The notes under the pieces were generated by a model. It saw only the letters and a list, made by a program, of their open reading frames with translations, was not told the origin of the DNA and did not search any database. The position numbers were made by a program, and so were the translations under genes. Shown here in pieces: positions 55,290 through 63,634 of a stretch of 64,000 nt of DNA; the first letter of the stretch is position 1, and each line of letters opens with the position of its first letter. The stretch is from Pseudarthrobacter sulfonivorans. Its GTDB lineage: Bacteria; Actinomycetota; Actinomycetes; Actinomycetales; Micrococcaceae. The stretch spans positions 62,001-126,000 of the forward strand of contig NZ_JANFCZ010000002.1 of the NCBI RefSeq assembly GCF_024391045.1. Direction: 5' to 3'.

Positions 55290-56300
55290 TTAGAGTTCGT
55301 CGTCGCCGAAGGCGGCGTCGTCCTCTTCAATTGCTGCTGCGCGTGCTGCGAGGTCAAAACCGGGAGGCGAATCCTTGAGGGACAGGCCCAGTTCAACCAG
55401 CTTTGCCTTGACTTCGTCAATGGACTTGGCACCGAAGTTACGGATGTCCATCAGGTCAGCCTCGGAGCGGGCAACGAGTTCACCCACGGTGTGGATGCCC
55501 TCACGCTTGAGGCAGTTGTAGGAACGGACGGTGAGGTCCAGATCCTCGATCGGCAGTGCCATGTCCGCTGCCAGGGCAGCATCCGTCGGCGACGGGCCAA
55601 TCTCGATACCTTCAGCTGCGGTGTTCAGCTCGCGTGCCAGACCGAAGAGTTCCACCAGGGTGGTGCCTGCGGACGCAACAGCATCGCGCGGGGCGATGGC
55701 CTGCTTGGTCTCGACGTCGACAATGAGCTTGTCGAAGTCGGTGCGCTGCTCAACACGGGTTGCTTCCACGCGGAAAGTAACCTTCAGCACCGGCGAGTAG
55801 ATCGAGTCGACCGGAATACGGCCGATCTCGGCGTCGCCGGACTTGTTCTGAGCTGCCGAAACGTAGCCGCGGCCGCGCTCGATGGTCAGTTCGAGTTCGA
55901 ACTTGCCCTTCGAGTTCAGCGTGGCAATGTGCAGATCCGGGTTGTGGAATTCGACGCCGGCCGGCGGAGCAATGTCCGCGGCGGTGACGACTCCGGGGCC
56001 CTGCTTGCGCAGGTAAGCAACAACCGGCTCGTCGTGCTCGGAGGAGACCGACAGGCTCTTGATGTTCAGGATGATCTCGGTGACATCTTCCTTGACACCA
56101 GGAACCGTGGTGAACTCGTGCAGCACGCCATCGATCCGGATGCTGGTTACAGCGGCACCGGGGATGGAGGAGAGCAGGGTACGGCGGAGGGAGTTTCCGA
56201 GGGTGTAGCCGAAGCCCGGTTCCAGCGGTTCAATGATGAAACGCGAGCGGTTTTCGGAGACTACCTCTTCGGAGAGGGTGGGGCGCTGTGCAATGAGCAC
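55290..56300 (-). CDS. rpoA: DNA-directed RNA polymerase subunit alpha
   Basis: 336 residues. Seen: N-terminal dimerisation domain with [39 protein letters not shown], and the C-terminal domain [35 protein letters not shown] with the UP-element-binding helices. A short acidic tail ([12 protein letters not shown]) ends the protein. It follows rpsK; no rpsD gene lies between, unlike in mycobacteria and many other bacteria. Confidence 0.98.
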
Positions 56301-56381
56301 TTAGGTTTCCTTTCGGCGAGCATCCGCTATATGACGCAACACAGGTGGTGGAAATTCGGTCTGAAGACTTAACGCGGCTGG

Positions 56382-56412
56382 GCTTGCCCGGACCGCAACG
56401 GTCCGGGCAAGC
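56382..56412 (-). terminator. Hairpin between rpsK and rpoA
   Basis: Perfect 14-bp stem GCTTGCCCGGACCG / CGGTCCGGGCAAGC with a 3-nt loop in the 129-bp rpsK-rpoA gap. No T-run follows, so it may be a processing site or partial terminator that sets rpoA-rplQ levels. It could mark the place where rpsD is missing. Confidence 0.5.
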
Positions 56413-56429
56413 TCAACTGCTGGAAAGGC

Positions 56430-56831
56430 TTAGACGCGGCGGCGCTTCGGCGGACGGCAGCCGTTGTGCGCTGCGGGGGTGACGTCCTGGATGGAGCCAA
56501 CCTCGAGGCCAGCGGCCTGCAGCGAGCGGATTGCGGTCTCGCGTCCGGAACCCGGGCCCTTGACGAAAACGTCAACCTTGCGCATGCCGTGCTCCTGGGC
56601 ACGCTTGGCAGCAGCTTCGGCAGCCATCTGGGCTGCGAACGGGGTGGACTTACGTGAGCCCTTGAAGCCGACCTCACCTGAGGAAGCCCAGGAGATAACA
56701 GCGCCGCTCGGATCCGTGATGGAAACGATGGTGTTGTTAAAGGTGCTCTTGATGTGCGCCTGGCCCAGCGCGATATTCTTTTTGTCCTTCTTACGCGGCT
56801 TGCGAACCGCGCCACGAGTCTTTGGGGGCAT
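56430..56831 (-). CDS. rpsK: 30S ribosomal protein S11 (uS11)
   Basis: 133 residues. Seen: [63 protein letters not shown], and the C-terminal [18 protein letters not shown]. All are typical of S11, which lines the platform near the 16S 3' end. It starts 55 nt after rpsM. Confidence 0.98.
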   Translation of the reverse strand: MPPKTRGAVRKPRKKDKKNIALGQAHIKSTFNNTIVSITDPSGAVISWASSGEVGFKGSRKSTPFAAQMAAEAAAKRAQEHGMRKVDVFVKGPGSGRETAIRSLQAAGLEVGSIQDVTPAAHNGCRPPKRRRV

Positions 56832-56886
56832 TATTTTCTCCTACAGAAAGTTATTGGGGAAAGTTCCGTTAATCCCGGCGGGGATT

Positions 56887-57261
56887 TTAACGGGCCTTCT
56901 TCTTGCCTGCGACGGTGCGCTTCGGACCCTTGCGGGTACGGGCGTTGGTCTTCGTACGCTGCCCGCGGACGGGCAGGCCCTTACGGTGGCGAATACCTTC
57001 GTAGCTGCCGATTTCAACCTTGCGGCGGATATCAGCTGCTACTTCGCGGCGAAGGTCACCCTCAACCTTGTAGTTGCCTTCGATGTAATCACGCAGTTCA
57101 ACCAGCTGGGCATCGGTGAGGTCCTTAACTCGGACGTCAGCGCTGATGCCAGTGGCAGCCAGGGTTTCGTGTGCACGGGTCTTGCCCACGCCGTAGATGT
57201 AAGTAAGCGCAATTTCCAACCGCTTTTCGCGGGGAATGTCTACGCCAGCGAGACGAGCCAT
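56887..57261 (-). CDS. rpsM: 30S ribosomal protein S13 (uS13)
   Basis: 124 residues. Seen: [63 protein letters not shown], and the basic C-terminal tail [13 protein letters not shown] that contacts P-site tRNA. Start at ATG 57261 matches the family N-terminus; upstream in-frame codons add non-homologous residues. 177 nt separate it from rpmJ. Confidence 0.98.
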   Translation of the reverse strand: MARLAGVDIPREKRLEIALTYIYGVGKTRAHETLAATGISADVRVKDLTDAQLVELRDYIEGNYKVEGDLRREVAADIRRKVEIGSYEGIRHRKGLPVRGQRTKTNARTRKGPKRTVAGKKKAR

Positions 57262-57438
57262 ATTGGCAGTACTCCTTGAATAAACCGGAGGTCGTAGGCA
57301 GTACACCCGCACGTTCTGTGCGGCCCCAGCCTCCGACCGGGGGTTAGCTGTCCGGGCTCATGCGTCCCAGTTCAGCTTGTGCTGCCTTTATTTACTTGCG
57401 TGGGTTAGCAACCCAGGGTTTCCTTCAGGAGAAGGAAA

Positions 57439-57552
57439 TTAGCCCTGGCGCTGCTTGTGGCGCGGGTTCTCGCAGATCACCATGACCCGGCCATTACGGC
57501 GGATCACTTTGCACTTTTCGCAGATCTGCTTGACGCTCGGCTTGACCTTCAT
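57439..57552 (-). CDS. rpmJ: 50S ribosomal protein L36 (bL36)
   Basis: 37 residues: [19 protein letters not shown] followed by a segment ending [10 protein letters not shown]. The zinc-binding set Cys, Cys, Cys, His is intact (CEKC, then C and H near the end), so this is the zinc-containing C+ form rather than the zinc-free paralogue induced under zinc limitation. Lies in the usual infA-rpmJ-rpsM order. Confidence 0.97.
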   Translation of the reverse strand: MKVKPSVKQICEKCKVIRRNGRVMVICENPRHKQRQG

Positions 57553-57621
57553 GGCATTCCTTTGCGTGTGGCAGTTGATCAACTGGAGCAGCGTTCAGCT
57601 CATGCTGAAGCTGCCCAGAAT

Positions 57622-57843
57622 TTACTTGTAGCGGTAGACGATACGACCCCGAGTGAGGTCATACGGGCTCAGTTCCACCACTACGCGGTCCTCAGGGAGA
57701 ATCCGGATGTAGTGCTGGCGCATCTTGCCTGAGATGTGCGCGAGTACGATGTGCTTGTTGGTCAACTCAACGCGAAACATCGCGTTAGGCAGCGCCTCAG
57801 TCACAACGCCTTCGATCTCAATGACCCCGTCCTTCTTGGCCAT
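57622..57843 (-). CDS. infA: Translation initiation factor IF-1
   Basis: 73-residue OB-fold protein that binds the A site of the 30S subunit with IF-2 and IF-3. Seen: [40 protein letters not shown], and the C-terminal [15 protein letters not shown]. Start at ATG 57843 with GGAGGG just upstream gives the normal length. In this genome it begins the transcription unit infA-rpmJ-rpsM-rpsK-rpoA-rplQ, because map and adk lie 4.9 kb upstream beyond foreign genes. Confidence 0.98.
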   Translation of the reverse strand: MAKKDGVIEIEGVVTEALPNAMFRVELTNKHIVLAHISGKMRQHYIRILPEDRVVVELSPYDLTRGRIVYRYK

Positions 57844-57971
57844 ACCCTCCGCTAACTGTTGTTGCCGCGGCCCTGCCGGATTGCACCGGACATGACCACG
57901 AACGTTTTTGTTGGATCGGTTGTCACCTCTGGCCCCAAACAGGGCACAGCAGGGCAGACAACCAACAAGCA

Positions 57972-58001
57972 ACACTACCCTGTATCCGGGTAAAAGTTAA
58001 A
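57972..58001 (-). promoter_or_regulatory. Candidate promoter of the infA-rplQ transcript
   Basis: On the minus strand TTTAAC (58001-57996) and TAGTGT (57977-57972) are separated by 18 bp, upstream of infA and after the end of the S58 peptidase gene. The 5' UTR would be about 120 nt. Confidence 0.4.
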
Positions 58002-58018
58002 TCGGGCATAGTAACCCA

Positions 58019-59050
58019 CTAACCGCCGTAGGCACCAAATTCGCCGGCAGGAGTGCTCACCGCCGCAGCGCTCCGCACGCCATCGAGGATGGCCAAACGT
58101 ACGACGTCGGCTGCCGCACTCTGGAGCGTGATGAGACTTACCTGCCGCACAGTCTCAGTGCTCCGGTCCAAAGGCACCTCACCAGTAGCCAAACAAAAAA
58201 CAGTGTCCCCATCGGCCAACGTGTGACTCGGGTTGAGTGCCCGCGCCAACCCGGCATGTGCAGCAGAAGCCGTCCGATAGCACTCGGCAGGGTCAAGTAA
58301 GGCGTTCGTTGCCACCACGACAAGTGTCGTGTTTAGAGGCGGGGTTCCGTCAGTCGCTGACGGAGGCTCGGGGAGTTGGACCTGCGCCTCTCGGTGGGCA
58401 GGTTCCGGAACCCGGAAGCGCGCGTCTAAGGGAGGAACGACCGAGCGCGCGGAGGGTTGCGGGCCCTGCCCACCGTCGGAAACCGGCAGACCCAACGCGT
58501 TCACGACGGCCAGCGCTCCAACAACAACGCCGTTCTCAAGCGTGACCGAAGCCGAGCCAACCCCTCCCTTGAACCGGCCCCGCCCGATGACAGCACCGGT
58601 GCCGGCACCCACGTTGCCGCGTCCGACGTCGTGGCCTTCCGGTTGCGCGGCGGCGGCGGCCGTTGCCGCGTAGCCCATGTCTGCCGTCGGGCGCGCTGAA
58701 AAGTCGCCGCCGCGGCCCAGGTCGAAGATGGCCGCCGCGGGGACGATCGGCACCACTCCCCCGGCCACCGGGAAGCCTCTGCCGTTTTCCTCGCACCAGC
58801 GTTGCGCACCGTGGGCGGTGACCAGGCCGTAGGCGCTGCCGCCGGTGAGGACCACGGCGTCCACGGTGGCTACCAGGGTGGTGGGATCCAGGGCGTCGGT
58901 CTCGTGGGTGCCGGGCCCGCCGCCGCGGACGTCCACCGACCCCACTGTCCCGGGCGGCGGCAGGACCACCGTCGCCCCGGTGAGCCAGCCGTCGTCGTTC
59001 TTCTGCACGTGCCCCACCCGGATTCCGGGTACGTCGGTAATGGCTCCCAT
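58019..59050 (-). CDS. S58-family (DmpA/P1) peptidase
   Basis: 343 residues. Family members are N-terminal-nucleophile aminopeptidases that cut themselves before a Ser/Thr. Seen: TDVPGIRVGHVQ, VVLTGGSAYGL, RGRFKGGVGSAS, and a probable self-cleavage site PLNTTLVVVATNALL (Asn-Thr, near residue 245). A Pro/Ala/Arg-rich insert precedes that site. Start ATG 59050 has GGAGC just upstream. It is placed between infA and the sugar transporter, outside the normal ribosomal operon order. The physiological substrate is unknown. Confidence 0.85.
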   Translation of the reverse strand: MGAITDVPGIRVGHVQKNDDGWLTGATVVLPPPGTVGSVDVRGGGPGTHETDALDPTTLVATVDAVVLTGGSAYGLVTAHGAQRWCEENGRGFPVAGGVVPIVPAAAIFDLGRGGDFSARPTADMGYAATAAAAAQPEGHDVGRGNVGAGTGAVIGRGRFKGGVGSASVTLENGVVVGALAVVNALGLPVSDGGQGPQPSARSVVPPLDARFRVPEPAHREAQVQLPEPPSATDGTPPLNTTLVVVATNALLDPAECYRTASAAHAGLARALNPSHTLADGDTVFCLATGEVPLDRSTETVRQVSLITLQSAAADVVRLAILDGVRSAAAVSTPAGEFGAYGG

Positions 59051-59246
59051 GCGCTCCATTCTGCCCTGCGGCGTCGCCGGTTATCCGATTCGGGCGCGCA
59101 AGCCGAACTGTTAGTGAACGGGTCCCGAAGCCTTGGCCAACAATCCGCTGCGGAGCCGGATCCGGCCCTGACCTGCCCGGACGATGTGATGGAGTGGTCT
59201 CAAATCCTCCCCAGCCCTGCCCCCGCAGGCCTCCCGATTGAGATCC

Positions 59247-60227
59247 ATGACTCCACAGCTCACGGCCAAGCCCGGCAGTTCCGCGGCATCCGAGGCCGCC
59301 GGCAGCGCGAAGCACCAGGGAACCGCGACTTCCCCGAACCGGAAGCGCTGGTCCAGCAGGTCCCGCCGCGATTTCCTTGTCTTCCTCGCATTGGCGCTGC
59401 CCAACCTTGTGCTCATCGCGGTGTTTACCTACCTCCCGCTGATCAACAACATCTACTACTCCACGCTGAACTGGACGCTCGGGTCAGCCTCAGCCGCCGT
59501 CGTCGGCCTGGAAAATTACGTCACGTTCTTCACCAGCGCCGACGCCGCTCGGGTGCTGGGCACCACCGCCGTGTTCACGGCCGCCACGGTGGGCGGCTCC
59601 ATGGTGCTAGGCCTGCTCATTGCCCTGGCGCTGAACTCGAAGGTCCGCGGCACCACGTTCGCCAGGTCGGCGGTGTTCGCACCCTATGTCCTCTCCGGTG
59701 TGGGTGTGGGACTCGTGTGGCTGTTTATCTTCGACCCCGGCTACGGTGTGCTCGCCTGGATCCTCCGGGGCTTCGGGCAGCCGAGCCCGCAGTGGATCAA
59801 CGATCCCCAGCTCTCCCTGGTGATGGTGATCATCGTGTACGTCTGGAAGAACCTCGGTTATTGTGCCGTCGTATTCCTCGCGGGGCTCCAGTCGCTGCCG
59901 AAGGACGTGATGGAAGCGGCCTCCCTCGACGGTGCCGGCAGTTTCCGGCGGTTCGTCAGCATGGCCCTGCCCCTCCTTTCCCCCACCACGTTCTTCCTGC
60001 TGATCACCACCATGCTCAGCTCGCTGCAGGCTTTCGACCTCATCCGAATCATGACGCCGCTCGGCGCCGGCACCAGCACGCTCATCTACGAGGCGTATCT
60101 GCAGGCCTTCGGTGCCTACAACCGGGCCGGCTACTCCGCCGCGATCTCCGTGGTCCTCTTTGTCATCCTGCTGGTCATCACGGTGCTGCAGCTGCGGTTC
60201 GTCGAAAAGAAAGTCCACTACTCGTGA
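59247..60227 (+). CDS. Sugar ABC transporter permease (UgpA/MalF type)
   Basis: 326 residues, membrane. Seen: a basic cytoplasmic N-terminus, six main hydrophobic segments, and the EAA loop EAASLDGAGSFRRFVSMALPLLSPT that docks on the ATPase. It is divergent from the S58 peptidase across about 200 bp and overlaps the next permease by 4 bases (GTGA). No ATPase gene is present nearby, so the system probably uses a shared ATPase of the MsiK type. Confidence 0.92.
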   Translation: MTPQLTAKPGSSAASEAAGSAKHQGTATSPNRKRWSSRSRRDFLVFLALALPNLVLIAVFTYLPLINNIYYSTLNWTLGSASAAVVGLENYVTFFTSADAARVLGTTAVFTAATVGGSMVLGLLIALALNSKVRGTTFARSAVFAPYVLSGVGVGLVWLFIFDPGYGVLAWILRGFGQPSPQWINDPQLSLVMVIIVYVWKNLGYCAVVFLAGLQSLPKDVMEAASLDGAGSFRRFVSMALPLLSPTTFFLLITTMLSSLQAFDLIRIMTPLGAGTSTLIYEAYLQAFGAYNRAGYSAAISVVLFVILLVITVLQLRFVEKKVHYS

Positions 60228-61147
60228 GTGCTCCCGCCCCCGTCGTCAGCCCCGGTTCGTCCCCAGGCGACGGTGCAACGCCCGACGCCGTCCCGCGCCG
60301 CGAGCGGCCATTCTCCCGTGCCAATCTGCTGCAGACGGTGGTGGGCGGCTATGTGCCCCTGGTTGTCGCCGTCCTGGTGGTCTTCCTGCCATTGCTCTGG
60401 ATGGTGCTGAGCTCCTTCAAGCAGCCGGGTGAAATCGTCACCGTGGACCTGAAGGTGCTCCCGGCCGCCCTTGACCCGGAGAACTACCGGGTGGCCATGA
60501 CCACCGTGCCGTTCGGGCAGTTCTTCCTCAACAGCACCATCGTCACCGTGGTGGGGTCCGGCATCAAGGTGATCCTTGCCCTGCTGACCGCCTACGCCCT
60601 GGTGTTTGTGCGCTTCCCGTTCAAGAACCTGATCTTCGTCCTGATCCTCGTGGCCCTCATGGTCCCGCCCCAGGTGTCCATCCTGCCGAACTACATCCTG
60701 ATCGCCGGGATGGGCGGAAAGAACACCCTCTGGGGCATCATCCTGCCCGGCCTGGGCACAGCATTCGGCACGTTCCTCCTGCGCCAGCACTTCCTCACCC
60801 TGCCCGGTTCCATCCTCGAATCGGCCGAGATCGACGGCGCCGGGCACTGGCGGCGGCTCTGGCAGATTGTGGTGCCGGTGTCCGTCCCCTCAATCGCCAC
60901 GGTTGCCCTGGTCACCGTGGTCAGCGAATGGAACGAGTACATCTGGCCGCTGATCATCACGGACAAACCCGAAAGCATGACGCTGCCCGTCGGGCTGACG
61001 CTCCTGCAGAACTCCGAAAGCAACGGAGCCGGCTGGGGAATCATGATGGCCGGCGCCGTCCTGGTGATCATCCCCATCCTCATCGTCTTCGCCATGCTCC
61101 AGCGCTACATCGTGGCCGGCCTGACCCAGGGCAGCGTCACCGGCTAG
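60224..61147 (+). CDS. Sugar ABC transporter permease (UgpE/MalG type)
   Basis: 307 residues. Seen: six hydrophobic segments starting with VPLVVAVLVVFLPLLWMVLSSFK and the EAA loop ESAEIDGAGHWRRLWQIVVPVSVPS. The start is GTG at 60224 overlapping the upstream permease stop. The frame continues far upstream, but that part is the antisense of other genes. Forms the membrane pore with the preceding permease. Confidence 0.92.
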   Translation: MSAPAPVVSPGSSPGDGATPDAVPRRERPFSRANLLQTVVGGYVPLVVAVLVVFLPLLWMVLSSFKQPGEIVTVDLKVLPAALDPENYRVAMTTVPFGQFFLNSTIVTVVGSGIKVILALLTAYALVFVRFPFKNLIFVLILVALMVPPQVSILPNYILIAGMGGKNTLWGIILPGLGTAFGTFLLRQHFLTLPGSILESAEIDGAGHWRRLWQIVVPVSVPSIATVALVTVVSEWNEYIWPLIITDKPESMTLPVGLTLLQNSESNGAGWGIMMAGAVLVIIPILIVFAMLQRYIVAGLTQGSVTG

Positions 61148-61259
61148 AGCCCGCACCCACGCCGTCGTCGGGCACCCCGTCCGGCGGCGCCGTCGTGCGC
61201 CCATTCCAAACCATCCACCGCATCCAGCATCACCGAGGCACCAAACGAAAGGCAGTACC

Positions 61260-62606
61260 ATGACGTTCACCCTTGATCGACGGTTTTTCCTCACCCTGGC
61301 CGGGGCCGGAGCAGGAGCCACCGCACTGGCAGCCTGCGGCGGCCCGTCCACCACCCCCGGCGCGGCCACCACCACCGCCGCCGATATCGACTTCAGCGGC
61401 GTGAAGCCCGCCGCGTCCATCGATTTCTGGTCCAACCACCCCGGCAAGTCGCAGGACGTGGAAAAGAGCATCATCGAGAAGTTCCACGCAAAGTACCCGG
61501 ACATCAAGGTGAACCTGGTGACCGCGGGCGCGAACTACGAGGAAATCGCGCAGAAGTTCCAGACCGCCCAGGCCGCCAAGTCAGGCCTGCCCTCGCTGGT
61601 GGTCCTCTCCGACGTCTGGTGGTTCCGCTACTACCTGAACGAGAGCATTATCCCCATCGACTCGCTGGTCAAGCAGCTGGACATCAAGCTGGGCGACTTC
61701 CGCACCTCGCTGGTGGATGACTACAAGTACGCCGGCAAGCAGTGGGCCCTCCCCTACGGCCGGTCCACCCCGTTGTTCTACTACAACAAGGACCACTTCG
61801 CCGCAGCGGGCCTCCCGGACCGCGCCCCCGCCACCTGGCAGGAGTTCGCCGACTGGGCCCCCAAGCTCAAGGCTGCGTCAGGCGCGCAGTACGCCTTTAT
61901 GCACCCCGCCCTGGCCGGTTACGCGGGCTGGACCCTGCAGAACAACCTCTGGGGCGAAGGCGGCAGCTGGTCCAAGGGCTGGGACATCACCTGTGATTCA
62001 GCCGAATCCGTGGCGGCACTGCAGGCTGCCCAGGACTCCGTATACAAGGACGCCTGGGCCGGCGTCTCCTCCAAGGAATCCGCCGACGACTTCGCCGCAG
62101 GCCTGGCTTCGGCCACCCTGTCGTCCACCGGTTCGCTGATCGGCATCCTGAAGTCCGCCAAGTTCAACGTAGGCGTCGGGTTCCTGCCGGGCGGCTCCAA
62201 GGAAAAGACCGGGGTGTGCCCCACCGGCGGCGCCGGCTTGGGCATCCCCAGCGGCGTCACCAAGGAGGAACAGCTCGCCGCCGCCATGTTCCTGCAGTTC
62301 ATGACCGAGCCGGAAAACACGGCCGCGTTCTCGGCCGCCACCGGTTACATGCCCACCCGGACCTCGGCTGACATGACCGCGGTGCTGGCCCAGACCCCGC
62401 AGATCAAGATCGCCATGGACCAGCTGGCCGTCACCAAAGTGCAGGACAACGCCCGTGCGTTCCTGCCCGGCGCCGACCAGGAAATGGCCAAGGCGGCCGC
62501 CAAGATCCTGACCCAGCAGGGCGATGTCAAGGCCACCATGACCGAGCTGAAGGCAACGCTCGAGGGAATCTACACCAAGGACGTCAAGCCCAAGCTCAAG
62601 GCCTGA
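61260..62606 (+). CDS. Sugar-binding lipoprotein of the ABC transporter (UgpB type)
   Basis: 448 residues, extracytoplasmic. Seen: a signal peptide RRFFLTLAGAGAGATALAAC with an Arg pair and a lipobox Cys, then a type 1 binding protein (IDFWSNHPGKSQDVEKSIIEKF, PYGRSTPLFYYNKDHF). The resemblance is to glycerol-3-phosphate/oligosaccharide binders such as UgpB, but the ligand cannot be fixed. AAAGG lies 7 nt before the ATG. Third gene of a transporter operon inserted between infA and map. Confidence 0.9.
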   Translation: MTFTLDRRFFLTLAGAGAGATALAACGGPSTTPGAATTTAADIDFSGVKPAASIDFWSNHPGKSQDVEKSIIEKFHAKYPDIKVNLVTAGANYEEIAQKFQTAQAAKSGLPSLVVLSDVWWFRYYLNESIIPIDSLVKQLDIKLGDFRTSLVDDYKYAGKQWALPYGRSTPLFYYNKDHFAAAGLPDRAPATWQEFADWAPKLKAASGAQYAFMHPALAGYAGWTLQNNLWGEGGSWSKGWDITCDSAESVAALQAAQDSVYKDAWAGVSSKESADDFAAGLASATLSSTGSLIGILKSAKFNVGVGFLPGGSKEKTGVCPTGGAGLGIPSGVTKEEQLAAAMFLQFMTEPENTAAFSAATGYMPTRTSADMTAVLAQTPQIKIAMDQLAVTKVQDNARAFLPGADQEMAKAAAKILTQQGDVKATMTELKATLEGIYTKDVKPKLKA

Positions 62607-62620
62607 CTTCCGTGCCAGCC

Positions 62621-62660
62621 GGTGGGCCGCGGCGGGAAGCTCACCGCTGCGGCCCCCACC
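62621..62660 (+). terminator. Imperfect hairpin after the binding-protein gene
   Basis: GGTGGGCCGCGGC (62621-62633) pairs with GCTGCGGCCCCCACC (62646-62660), with a 2-nt bulge and one mismatch. It begins 14 nt after the stop and touches the following 68-bp palindrome. Confidence 0.5.
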
Positions 62661-62725
62661 CAACTGGGTCGCAGTAGATGTCGTTATGAGCCCTCATAAC
62701 AGCATCAACTGCGACCCAGTTGGGT
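62658..62725. repeat. 68-bp near-perfect palindrome, family 2
   Basis: Outer arms ACCCAACTGGGTCGCAGT (62658-62675) and the exact reverse complement (62708-62725), plus an inner pair GTTATGAG (62683-62690) / CTCATAAC (62693-62700) around a 2-nt centre. Between them, seven bases per side match only at GATG. It fills the convergent gap between the binding-protein gene and map. The sequence is unrelated to the 59-bp family, although the architecture is alike. Confidence 0.9.
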
Positions 62726-62736
62726 TTAAGCAGCGG

Positions 62737-63564
62737 TTACGGAATGGGGACGGGGGTGACGCCGAGCGGGACCAGGTGCTCCGCGCCGCCGTCGGGCGCT
62801 GAAAGGACCCAGATCCCCCGGTCGTGGACGGCCACCGAGTGTTCCCACTGGCAGGAGCGCTTGCCGTCGGTGGTCACCACGGTCCAGTCGTCCGCCAGCA
62901 CGGCGGTGTCAATGCTGCCGCGGACCAGCATGGGCTCGATGGCCAGGCACAGGCCTGCCTTGACCTTGGGGCCGCGGTGGTTGGTCCGGTAGTTCAGGAC
63001 ATCCGGTGCCATGTGCATTTCGGAACCGATGCCGTGGCCCACGTAGTCTTCCAGGATGCCCAGCGGCTTGCCCGGCACCGAGGAGACGTAGTCATCGATG
63101 GCTGCACCGACGTCGCCCACGTGGCCTCGCTTGGCCAGTGCCGCGATGCCGTGCCACATGGCGGCCTGCGTGACGTCCGAGAGGCGCTGGTCCTCGGGAT
63201 CCGCCGTGCCAACAATTACCGTCCGGGCAGAGTCCGAGTGCCAGCCGTCAACGATCGCGCCGCCGTCGATGGAGATGATGTCTCCGTCCTTCAGGACCTT
63301 GCTGCCGGGAATCCCGTGCACCACTTCCTCGTTCACGGACGTGCAGACCGTCGCCGGGAAGCCGTGGTAGCCGAGGAAGTTGGACTTGGCACCTGCCTCG
63401 TTCAGCACCGCGGCGAAGACGTCGTCCAGGTGCTTGGTGGTGACGCCGGGCACGGCCGCGGCCACGGCCGCGTCCAGGGCACGGCTCAGGACCAGGCCGG
63501 CCTCGTGCATGGTGCGCATCTGGGCGTTGGTCTTGTATTCGATACGGGGCTGGCCGAAAGCCAT
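62737..63564 (-). CDS. map: Methionine aminopeptidase, type I
   Basis: Removes the initiator methionine from nascent proteins. 275 residues. Seen: five metal ligands in SIDGGAIVDGWHSDSARTV (two Asp), GHGIGSEMHM (His), AIEPML (Glu) and WEHSV (Glu), plus the conserved HGIPGSKVLKDGD. Start ATG 63564 with AAAGGA upstream. It follows adk as in other bacteria but is separated from infA by the transporter block. Confidence 0.96.
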   Translation of the reverse strand: MAFGQPRIEYKTNAQMRTMHEAGLVLSRALDAAVAAAVPGVTTKHLDDVFAAVLNEAGAKSNFLGYHGFPATVCTSVNEEVVHGIPGSKVLKDGDIISIDGGAIVDGWHSDSARTVIVGTADPEDQRLSDVTQAAMWHGIAALAKRGHVGDVGAAIDDYVSSVPGKPLGILEDYVGHGIGSEMHMAPDVLNYRTNHRGPKVKAGLCLAIEPMLVRGSIDTAVLADDWTVVTTDGKRSCQWEHSVAVHDRGIWVLSAPDGGAEHLVPLGVTPVPIP

Positions 63565-63584
63565 GGTGTGTCCTTTCAATGGCT

Positions 63585-63615
63585 GAGGCTCCTCCCGGAA
63601 TCCGGGAGGAGCCTC
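63585..63615 (-). terminator. Hairpin between adk and map
   Basis: Perfect 14-bp stem GAGGCTCCTCCCGG / CCGGGAGGAGCCTC with a 3-nt loop in the 70-bp gap. No T-run follows on the minus strand; it may reduce map expression relative to adk. Confidence 0.65.
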
Positions 63616-63634
63616 GAATAACTTAGTTGCCTGT

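Noticed and set aside
58802..60223. A long N-terminal extension of the second permease (frame open from 58802)
   Set aside because: It runs antisense through the S58 peptidase and across the first permease. The GTG at 60224 with GTGA overlap gives a normal permease.
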